A stretch of 5,968 bases of DNA from CAWEHT01 sp963808455 (GTDB taxonomy: Bacteria; Chloroflexota; Anaerolineae; CG2-30-64-16): assembly GCA_963808455.1 (NCBI GenBank), contig CAWEHT010000427.1, positions 1-5,968 of the forward strand, read 5' to 3'. Positions 1 to 5,396 of the stretch are shown here, in pieces. The position numbers and the translations under genes were made by a program. Every line of letters starts with the position of its first letter. Positions within the stretch are counted from its first letter, which is position 1. The notes beneath the pieces were generated by a model, which saw only the letters and a list, made by a program, of their open reading frames with translations, was not told the DNA's origin and made no database searches.

Positions 1-104
1 CGCATCCAATTCGCTGCCCCGGCCTGCACCGAGCAGTCACGGCGCACGGATGGCCCCCTCCCGCAGCTCGGGGACCGACGGCCAACCTTTCCCCGCCAGC
101 GGAC

Positions 105-169
105 TTTGGCCAGATCCCCGGATTACGGCACTTGCGCAAAGCCGCGGGATGCTGTAGGATCTGGCCGAA
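105..169. repeat. Long inverted repeat (12 of 13 bp arms)
   Basis: The left arm TTTGGCCAGATCC (105-117) pairs with the right arm GGATCTGGCCGAA (157-169). Ten base pairs are perfect (108-117 with 157-166), followed by one T/G position and two more pairs. Inside lie a second short stem, CGGC (126-129) with GCCG (141-144), and the palindrome TTGCGCAA (132-139). As RNA this would fold into a bulged hairpin; as DNA it could be an operator. No T-run follows, so it does not look like an intrinsic terminator. The function is unknown. Confidence 0.45.
132..160 (+). promoter_or_regulatory. Candidate sigma-70-type promoter
   Basis: TTGCGC (132-137) and TAGGAT (155-160) are separated by 17 nt, the optimal spacing for a housekeeping promoter, but each hexamer departs from consensus. 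The -35 element lies in the palindrome TTGCGCAA, and the -10 element overlaps the right arm of the 105-169 inverted repeat, so a protein bound to the repeat could block it. Transcription would start near 167, giving a leader of about 200 nt before the start at 372. This is a by-eye match only. Confidence 0.3.
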
Positions 170-307
170 CTGATGTCGCACGCCGTTGAGTAGCCCGAGC
201 GACGCCGTTCCCGCAGAGCACCCGCCGCTCCCCGCAACGGTCCCCTCCCACAAGGCAGGAAGTCGTGACCGCGACGCACTTGCCGGACGAAATCAGAGAC
301 AGCCGGT

Positions 308-319
308 TGGCAGCTGCCA
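308..319. promoter_or_regulatory. 12-bp perfect palindrome, possible operator
   Basis: TGGCAGCTGCCA is a perfect dyad 52 nt before the start codon of the CARF-HTH gene. LuxR-type helix-turn-helix dimers commonly bind dyad-symmetric sites, so this is a candidate autoregulatory site. A second exact copy was not noticed elsewhere in the window. Binding is inferred. Confidence 0.25.
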
Positions 320-371
320 TTCGCGCCGACGCGCCCGCGTGGCGACGCTTCGCGTTTCCTGAGGGCGCGAT

Positions 372-1331
372 ATGAGGGCTCCTCCGGGTGCCAGGCGCAA
401 GTGCGGAATGGGCACGCGGCTGGCAGGCGCGACATCGAGCGCGCCCACGGACGCCCGGGCCGGCGGGCGGAAGGACGCCTGCCTGATCGCTACCCTGGGC
501 ACCGAGCCCCAGGTGGTTACCCTGGCCCTCCAGGCGCTCGCGTCGATGGGCGAAGGCGTGCGCGACGTGATCGTGGTGCATACGGCTGCGCTCGACGCCC
601 GCATCGCCGGCGCGGTCCAGGCGTTGGACACGGCGTTCGCCACCGACGGGCGTCTCGCAACTTGGCGGGCCGGCTACTGCCGCCTCGTGATCCGCGGCCA
701 GAGCGGCCCCGTGCCGGACCTGCTCGAGGAAGAGGATTTCGGGGCCACCCTGAATACCCTGTATCGGGCCGTCCGGGGGCGAAAGCAGGCCGGACAGGCG
801 GTGCACCTGAGCCTTTCGGGCGGGCGCAAGCTGATGGCGCTGTGCGGAATGACGGTCGCGCAGCTGCTGTTCGACGATGGCGACAGGCTCTGGTACCTGC
901 AGTCTGCTGCCGAACTGGTGGCCAGTCGGGACTTGTTCGCAGCCAGCGCCGGACAGGTCAGGCTCGTGGCGGTCCCGTTGCTGCGCTGGTCGCCGGCGCC
1001 GCCGCTGCTGACCGACCTGGCCCTGGCCGAAGACCCCGTCGCCGCCATCGCACGGCAGCAGGAGCACGTGCTCACGGCCCGGCGGCGCTTTCTCACCGGC
1101 CAGCTGACGCGTTCGGAGAGGGAGGTCGCCGAGCTCGTCATCAAGACAGGTGCGACGGATGCCGAGCTGGCGCGTGCGCTCCACAAGAGCCCTCGCACGA
1201 TCTCGCACCAGCTGGCGGTGATCTATGACAAGCTGCGGGAATTCCTGGAAGTGCGTGACGACGTGCGGGTGGACCGGCACACGCTGATCGCCGAGTTCGC
1301 GGCGGTGGTGCCGCAGGAGGTTCCAAGATAG
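372..1331 (+). CDS. CARF domain (NE0113/ring-nuclease type) fused to LuxR-type HTH; putative cOA-responsive regulator
   Basis: This 319-residue protein has two parts. Residues 36-205 look like a CARF domain of the Cas_NE0113 family: an early strand and loop with ATLGTEPQVVT (40-50), the strand RDVIVVHTA (64-72), and VHLSLSGGRKLMAL (144-157), whose SGGRK (149-153) is the ligand-pocket signature. Residues 245-294 match a LuxR/GerE helix-turn-helix (LTRSEREVAELV, then TDAELARALHKSPRTISHQL, then IYDKL). CARF domains bind cyclic oligoadenylate made by Cas10, and SGGRK-type CARFs include ring nucleases that degrade it. No HEPN R-x4-6-H motif is present, so this is not a Csm6/Csx1-type RNase. Regulation of transcription by cyclic oligoadenylate is my inference. 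The start is uncertain: ATG 372 follows GAGGG (361-365), while ATG 408 would remove 12 poorly conserved residues. The gene precedes csm1 on the same strand and appears intact. Confidence 0.82.
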   Translation: MRAPPGARRKCGMGTRLAGATSSAPTDARAGGRKDACLIATLGTEPQVVTLALQALASMGEGVRDVIVVHTAALDARIAGAVQALDTAFATDGRLATWRAGYCRLVIRGQSGPVPDLLEEEDFGATLNTLYRAVRGRKQAGQAVHLSLSGGRKLMALCGMTVAQLLFDDGDRLWYLQSAAELVASRDLFAASAGQVRLVAVPLLRWSPAPPLLTDLALAEDPVAAIARQQEHVLTARRRFLTGQLTRSEREVAELVIKTGATDAELARALHKSPRTISHQLAVIYDKLREFLEVRDDVRVDRHTLIAEFAAVVPQEVPR

Positions 1332-1344
1332 GCAGATTTACCGA

Positions 1345-1397
1345 TGCGCGGCCGGACCGGGCCGCACATAATGCCATGGTTGGCGAGCGCGGCCCGG
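1345..1397. repeat. Two overlapping inverted repeats between the regulator and csm1
   Basis: TGCGCGGCC (1345-1353) can pair with GGCCGCACA (1360-1368), 8 of 9 positions with a 6-nt loop. Alternatively CCGGGCCGC (1357-1365) pairs perfectly with GCGGCCCGG (1389-1397). The two stems share bases and exclude each other. A -10-like CATAAT (1367-1372) lies between them, but I find no good -35 at the right distance. There is no T-run, so this is not a clear terminator. It may be an operator, an attenuator-like switch, or chance in G+C-rich DNA. Confidence 0.3.
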
Positions 1398-1441
1398 CCG
1401 ACGGACGATCTGAGCCTGCACTTTGATTAGCGTTCTCACCT

Positions 1442-1450
1442 GGAGGAAGG
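1442..1450 (+). promoter_or_regulatory. Ribosome-binding site that sets the csm1 start
   Basis: GGAGGAAGG lies 5 nt before ATG 1456. This choice discards an in-frame TTG at 1423, which would add 11 residues unlike the family and lacks a comparable site. From 1456 the protein begins MSESTFIMALAGLLHDMGKF, placing the HD motif where Csm1 proteins usually have it. Confidence 0.85.
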
Positions 1451-1455
1451 CGAGC

Positions 1456-4026
1456 ATGTCCGAATCCACCTTCATCATGGCCCTGGCGGGCCTGCTGCAC
1501 GACATGGGGAAATTCGCGCTGCGAGCGGGCGAGGGCGGCACGCGCACCTGGGACGACCAAGGCGTGGCCGACTTCGGCTACAAACATGCTCTCTTGACAG
1601 CCGACTTCATCGACAGGTACGTGCCTGAGCCGTGGCGCGTACCGGTGAAAAACGCAGCGGGCAGCCACCACCGGCCGGCCGCCCGTGGCGACTGGATAAT
1701 CGCCCTGGCTGACCGGCTCTCGGCGGGCGAGCGTGCGGGCATCGGGCTGGGCGACAAGATGGCGCAGCCCAGGCAGCTCCTGTCGGTCTTCTGCTCGGTC
1801 GAGGCGGATGGACAGCGGGCGCCGGCGGAGCAGTTCTGGCCGCTCGAGGCCCTCCGGCTGGATGAAGGCGTCGTGTTCCCACGCGCCGCGCTCTCCGATG
1901 AAGGGAGCAGGCAGCGGTACGGGGAGCTTTGGGCGGCCTTCACGGCCGAGGCGGCGAAGCTGGCGGCAGTGCACGCAACAGCGGGCGATCTGCCCACGTA
2001 CGTGGAGCATCTGTTGCTGATGATGCAGCGCTTCCTGTGGTGCGTTCCCTCCGCGTATTATGGCAGCAAGCCCGACATAAGCCTTTACGACCACAGCCGG
2101 ATGACTGCGGCGCTGGCCGCGGTGCTGGAAAGGCGCGATCTCGGCGATGCTGAGCTGCAAGCGCTGGGCCGGCAAGCCGACAAGAGCGACGAAGGGCTGG
2201 CGCTGCTGGTGGGCGGCGACCTGAGTGGGGTCCAGGACTTCATCTACACGATTGCAGCGCGCCGGGCGGCCAGCGCGCTGCGAGGCCGGTCATTCTACCT
2301 GCAGCTCCTGACCGAGGCAGTGACCCGTTTCCTGCTGGACCGCCTCGAGCTGCCGATCACGAACGTGGTCTACGCCGGCGGCGGGAAGTTCTACCTGCTG
2401 GCGCGGCCGGAAGACCAGACACGATTGCCCGCTGCGCAGCGCGAGATCAGCGGCGTCCTGCTGGCGCAGCACCGCGGCGAGCTCTACCTTGCGCTGGCCT
2501 GGCAGCCGTTGCACGGCCGCGACTTCTATGAAGGGGGCATCAGCCGGGCCTGGGGCGCGCTGAGAAGAAGGCATGCAGGAGGCCAAGCAGCGGCGTTTCA
2601 GCGAGCTGGGTGGGGACATCGGCGGCCTCTTCGAGCCGCAAGGCCACGGCGGCAACGAGGAATCGCAGTGCCAGGTCTGTGGCGCCGAACATCCCGGCAC
2701 CCTGACCCCAAGCCGGGAAGCGGGCAGAGAAGCGGTGCGCGTCTGCCCGCCGTGTGCCTCATACGAGGCGCTTGGGCTGTCCCTGCGCCAGGCCGAGCTT
2801 CTGGTGCTGACCAAGATCACCGCGGGGCCCGCGCCGGCGCGGCCCCGGGCACGTGGGAGGAAACGCTGGCCGCGCTGGGGTGCCGCGCCGCGCTGTTCGG
2901 CCCTGGCGCGGCATTGCCCGGTCTAGACGGCCTGCGCCGGGTCGTGTTAGCGCTCAGCGATGAGGCGCTGGCTGCTTTATCGGGAGCAGCCGGCGCCCGC
3001 ACCGCCGTGGGCCGGCGGTTCCTGGTCAACGTGACGCCGGTCGCTACGGCCGCCGACGTCCGCACGTTGCGCGAGCGGCGGTTGGACGAAGCTGAAATGC
3101 CATGGCCGGGCGACGTCATGCCCTTCGGCGCGTTGGAGGCGCTGTCGCGGGGCATCCCGCGGCTGGGCGTGCTGCGCATGGATGTCGACAACCTGGGCCG
3201 GCTTTTTGCCGAGGGGATGGGCGACCGCGCGACCCTCTCTCGCGTGGCGGGACTCAGCTCGGCGGTAAGCTTCTTTTTCGAAGGCTGGGTGGGGGTGCTG
3301 GCAGAGCGACGCAACCGCGATGATGCCAGGGAGGGTCTGGGCCGGCGGCTCTACTCGATCTATTCGGGCGGTGACGACCTGTTCTTCGTCGGCGCCTGGG
3401 ACGCGGTGGCGGAGCTGGCGCGGGAAGTGCGAGTCGACCTCGCTCGCTACGCAGCGCGGCATCCCGGCATCCACGCCAGCGCCGGCCTGGTCCTGGTAGG
3501 CGGGAAGTACCCGCTCTCGCAGGCTGCAGCGGATGCGGCGGAGGCGGAGGCTGCTGCCAAGGGCCTGCACTGGGTCAAGGACAAGGCCCGGCGCAGCAAA
3601 GACGCTATCTGCTTCCTCGGCCAGGCGCTGCCCTGGGAGCGGTTTGGCCTGGAGCCGTGTGCCAGCGCGGGCGTCGGCAGCGCGCATGCCTTGATGCACC
3701 GGCTGGTGGGCATGGGCGGGGAGCCGGATCAGGGAGGGCCTGGCGCACCCAGGGCGCTCATCCGGCGGCTCATTCAGCTGCATGAGCAGTACCAGGCCAC
3801 GACGGAGCTGCGCCGGCGCGAAGGCCGGGAGCAGAACGTGGCCGGCGAAGAGCAGGTGCTCTGGGGGCCGTGGATGTGGCAGGCCGTCTACACGCTTACT
3901 CGTATGGCAAACCGCACGAAGGATGCAGACATAAACGTCCTTCGAGACCAGCTCAGGAAAGACGAATTTCGCAGCATGCCCTGGATCGGCCTGGCGGCGC
4001 GCTGGGCTGAGCTCTATCTGCGCTGA
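1456..4026 (+). CDS. csm1: Csm1/Cas10, type III-A large subunit (HD nuclease and cyclic-oligoadenylate synthetase), two compensating frame changes
   Basis: Large subunit of the Csm complex, about 856 residues. The HD domain is N-terminal: LLHDMGKF (H15, D16), H44 in YKHALLTA, SHHRP (70-74) and ADRLSAGER (85-93), the usual single-stranded DNase set. The first palm has GGDLSGVQDFIY (253-264) and YAGGGKFYLL (306-315). The second palm has YSGGDDLFF, with GGDD at about 638-641 (nt 3367-3378), the metal site for making cyclic oligoadenylate from ATP. The C-terminal helical part ends in LAARWAELYLR. Between about 2563 and 2846 the conserved sequence continues one frame over: AKQRRFSEL, then a C4 zinc-ribbon with Cys codons at 2669, 2678, 2744 and 2753, then LRQAELLVLTKI. 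The annotated frame stays open there but is Arg/Gly/Ala-rich nonsense. Repairing one extra base near 2563 and one missing near 2843 gives a normal Csm1 of unchanged length. Confidence 0.95.
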   Translation: MSESTFIMALAGLLHDMGKFALRAGEGGTRTWDDQGVADFGYKHALLTADFIDRYVPEPWRVPVKNAAGSHHRPAARGDWIIALADRLSAGERAGIGLGDKMAQPRQLLSVFCSVEADGQRAPAEQFWPLEALRLDEGVVFPRAALSDEGSRQRYGELWAAFTAEAAKLAAVHATAGDLPTYVEHLLLMMQRFLWCVPSAYYGSKPDISLYDHSRMTAALAAVLERRDLGDAELQALGRQADKSDEGLALLVGGDLSGVQDFIYTIAARRAASALRGRSFYLQLLTEAVTRFLLDRLELPITNVVYAGGGKFYLLARPEDQTRLPAAQREISGVLLAQHRGELYLALAWQPLHGRDFYEGGISRAWGALRRRHAGGQAAAFQRAGWGHRRPLRAARPRRQRGIAVPGLWRRTSRHPDPKPGSGQRSGARLPAVCLIRGAWAVPAPGRASGADQDHRGARAGAAPGTWEETLAALGCRAALFGPGAALPGLDGLRRVVLALSDEALAALSGAAGARTAVGRRFLVNVTPVATAADVRTLRERRLDEAEMPWPGDVMPFGALEALSRGIPRLGVLRMDVDNLGRLFAEGMGDRATLSRVAGLSSAVSFFFEGWVGVLAERRNRDDAREGLGRRLYSIYSGGDDLFFVGAWDAVAELAREVRVDLARYAARHPGIHASAGLVLVGGKYPLSQAAADAAEAEAAAKGLHWVKDKARRSKDAICFLGQALPWERFGLEPCASAGVGSAHALMHRLVGMGGEPDQGGPGAPRALIRRLIQLHEQYQATTELRRREGREQNVAGEEQVLWGPWMWQAVYTLTRMANRTKDADINVLRDQLRKDEFRSMPWIGLAARWAELYLR
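2563..2846 (+). other. Frame-shifted segment of csm1 encoding the zinc-ribbon
   Basis: The true frame leaves that of the start codon between 2562 and 2572. A TGA at 2561-2563 in the new frame means the switch cannot be earlier. Removing the A at 2563 gives ALEEGMQEAKQRRFSEL, which reads naturally. The original frame resumes around 2820-2846. Adding one C to the CCCC run at 2843-2846 gives ARPPGTWEETLAALG. The two changes cancel. Literal translation would lose the C4 zinc-ribbon between the palm domains while keeping both catalytic regions. A homopolymer miscall fits the second site well and the first less clearly. Confidence 0.85.
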
Positions 4027-4062
4027 CCCGGGCGCGATCCCGCACGACGCGCCCGCGCGATC

Positions 4063-4070
4063 AAAGGAGG
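4063..4070 (+). promoter_or_regulatory. Ribosome-binding site deciding the csm2 GTG start
   Basis: AAAGGAGG is followed by the overlapping starts ATG (4074) and GTG (4076) in different frames. Only the GTG frame encodes Csm2, and its 5-nt spacing is normal, while the ATG lies only 3 nt away. The ATG frame gives an Arg-rich peptide unlike any Csm protein. Confidence 0.8.
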
Positions 4071-4075
4071 CAAAT

Positions 4076-4540
4076 GTGGCTACAGATTTCAGGTCCGAAC
4101 GACGCCCGCCATCGGAACAGACGGCGGCAGCGATCCCTGCGCAGGAGATGCATACCATCATCGCCGATGCGAACGGGGCAGAGACGCTCGTGAGGCAGGC
4201 CGAACAGGTCGGCAAGCGCCTGAAGGAGGGTAGGCTGACCACCAGCCAGATCCGCTCCTTGTTCGGCGAAGTGCGCCAGATTGAAGCGCAGTGGAGCATG
4301 GGTGGAGAGGCCCGCCAGCGGGCGGCGCGGCGCCTGATCCTGCTCAAGCCGAAGATGGCCTATCGAGCAGAAAAAGAACGAGGCATCCGCGCAGTCCGGG
4401 AACTCGTTGACGTGCTCGGACCCGCCCTGGACGAGGTCGTGCGCGAGCGCGATGAAACCAGGCAGGACGGCAACTTCCGGCGCTTTGTGGAGTTCTTCGA
4501 GGCAATCCTGGCTTATCATAAAGCTTACGGCGGCAATTGA
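4076..4540 (+). CDS. csm2: Csm2, type III-A small subunit
   Basis: Small, all-helical Cas11-type subunit of 154 residues that lines the belly of the Csm complex along the crRNA-target duplex and has no catalytic site. Recognisable family blocks are LTTSQIRSLFGEVRQIE (54-70), RRLILLKPKMAY (85-96) and the C-terminal FVEFFEAILAYHKAYGGN (137-154). The first 25 or so residues are polar and probably disordered, a little longer than in many Csm2 proteins. The gene starts with GTG, 49 nt after csm1 and 33 nt before csm3, which is the standard csm gene order. Unlike its neighbours it reads through with no frame change. Identification rests on family motifs and position. Confidence 0.95.
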   Translation: MATDFRSERRPPSEQTAAAIPAQEMHTIIADANGAETLVRQAEQVGKRLKEGRLTTSQIRSLFGEVRQIEAQWSMGGEARQRAARRLILLKPKMAYRAEKERGIRAVRELVDVLGPALDEVVRERDETRQDGNFRRFVEFFEAILAYHKAYGGN

Positions 4541-4573
4541 CGGCCGGTCACGCGGCCGGGGAGGGGTTTTCGT

Positions 4574-5377
4574 ATGGAAGGCAAGAAGATCAGGCTGGAG
4601 GGCAGGGTATTCCTATCGTTCGGCATCGAGGCAGTGACCGGCCTCCACATCGGCGGGACGGAGAGCGGGATCGAGATCGGTGGCGTGGACAAGACGGTGA
4701 TCCGCGAGCGCTCACCAACCGGCCGTACATCCCCGGATCATCGCTGCGCGGCAAGATGCGCAGCCTGCTGGAGAAGTACCGGGGCAAGGAGCAAAACCAG
4801 AGGATCGGTCAGGGCTACATTCATTCGTGCCAGGATGCCGCCGCCTATGCCACCTGTGAAGTCTGCCGGGTGTTCGGGGTGCCAGGCGAGCGCGACTTTG
4901 GCGGCCCGACGCGGCTGATCGTGCGGGACGTTCCAATGAGCGACGCGAGCGTGCGGAAGCTCGAGGTTAGCGGCCGCACCGACCTCCCCTATACTGAGGT
5001 CAAGACCGAGGTTTCCATCGACCGGGTCACGTCCGCCGCCAACCCACGGCAGATGGAGCGCGTGCCGGCAGGCACCGTGTTCGGCGAAGCAGAGATGGTT
5101 TACAGCATCTACAGCGGCGGCGGCTGCGACACCAGCCAGGACGTCGAGGGCCTCAAGGTGGTGGTCGAAGGGCTGCAGCTACTCGAAGACGACTACCTGG
5201 GCGGGCTCGGCTCGCGCGGCTCGGGCAAGGTGCGGCTGAGCGCCATCCGCGTGGGCTTGCGCACCCAAGCCGAGTACCTCGCCGCGCCCAAGACGGTCGG
5301 CGAGTATGGCACGCTGCGCGAAAATGGCCGCCGGCCTGGCGGCCCTACAGGGGCAGGTATTGCAGGCCCTGGCGTGA
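4574..5377 (+). CDS. csm3: Csm3 (Cas7 family), type III-A backbone and target-RNA endonuclease, two compensating frame changes
   Basis: Repeated backbone subunit that cuts bound target RNA at 6-nt steps. The start at 4574 follows GGAGGGG with 7-nt spacing. The first segment has TGLHIGG (22-28) and GGVDKTVIRE (36-45); D39 aligns with the catalytic Asp32 of Staphylococcus epidermidis Csm3. After about 4705 the protein continues one frame over with LTNRPYIPGSSLRGKMRSLL, Cys codons at 4828, 4855 and 4864 in a C-x2-C-x-VFG-like block, TEVKTEVSIDRVT (4993-5031), ERVPAGT, and LLEDDYLGGLGSRGSGKV. Near 5317 the first frame returns with AKMAAGLAALQGQVLQALA and a TGA at 5375-5377. Corrected length is about 267 residues. 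Read literally from 4574, translation leaves Csm3 sequence after about 45 codons and stops at 4918. The ATG of csm4 is 19 nt downstream. Confidence 0.93.
4703..4711 (+). other. Frame change 1 in csm3 (apparent loss of one base)
   Basis: Up to 4705 the frame reads VDKTVIR. From about 4711 the next frame reads LTNRPYIPGSSLRG. Csm3 proteins normally have VIRDPLTNRP or similar here. Adding one C after GAG (4706-4708) gives VIREPLTNRPYIPGSS, so a missing base in this stretch is the simplest explanation. Confidence 0.85.
5311..5323 (+). other. Frame change 2 in csm3 (apparent extra base)
   Basis: Without a change the frame runs through an Arg/Gly/Pro-rich tail to 5409 and overlaps the csm4 start. 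Removing C5317 gives GTLAKMAAGLAALQGQVLQALA and a TGA at 5375-5377, just before the csm4 ribosome-binding site. The amphipathic helical end and the clean junction support this reading. It is less certain than the first site because the Csm3 C-terminus is variable. Confidence 0.7.
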
Positions 5378-5396
5378 TGCCCGGGAGGAGTGCCCC

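Larger units (their letters stand above)
1..371. other. Upstream region without a credible gene
   Basis: No reading frame here looks like a real protein. Long minus-strand frames cross the region, but they are low-complexity, Arg/Pro/Ala-rich and antisense to the CARF-HTH gene, as expected by chance in G+C-rich DNA. No CRISPR repeat, tRNA or rRNA segment is recognisable. What can be seen is an inverted repeat at 105-169 around a promoter-like pair of hexamers, an 8-nt direct repeat ACGCCGTT (180-187 and 202-209, 22 nt apart), and a 12-bp palindrome at 308-319. The region is best read as the regulatory leader of the gene starting at 372. Confidence 0.6.

Noticed and set aside
1..371. CRISPR array or leader upstream of the operon
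   Set aside because: No direct repeats of CRISPR length with regular spacing exist; the only direct repeat seen is 8 nt.
123..1280. 385-codon minus-strand open frame over the upstream region and CARF-HTH gene
   Set aside because: It is antisense to a gene with clear CARF and HTH motifs, has low-complexity Arg/Gln/His-rich sequence and matches no family. Such frames are expected in G+C-rich DNA.
372..1331. Calling the CARF protein Csm6 or Csx1
   Set aside because: The C-terminal half is a LuxR-type HTH, and I find only R-x3-H spacings, not the R-x4-6-H of HEPN RNases.
1345..1368. Intrinsic terminator after the CARF-HTH gene
   Set aside because: The hairpin has a mismatch in its stem and is followed by TAATGCC rather than a T-run.
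1141..2175. 344-codon minus-strand open frame across the end of the CARF-HTH gene and start of csm1
   Set aside because: It spans two real genes on the opposite strand and contains no recognisable domain or convincing ribosome-binding site.
2555..2580. Programmed ribosomal frameshifting in csm1
   Set aside because: No canonical X-XXY-YYZ slippery heptamer with downstream structure is evident, and two opposite shifts plus similar breaks in csm3 and csm4 fit sequence error better.
2573..2926. A separate small gene encoding a zinc-ribbon protein inside csm1
   Set aside because: Its first 80 or so residues are exactly the missing middle of Csm1 (AKQRRF, C4 ribbon, QAELLVLTKI), so it is csm1 in a shifted frame, not an independent gene. 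The remainder after about 2846 is nonsense.
2977..4347. 456-codon minus-strand open frame antisense to csm1 and csm2
   Set aside because: It covers the GGDD and Csm2 coding sequence in antisense; its composition is typical of a shadow frame.
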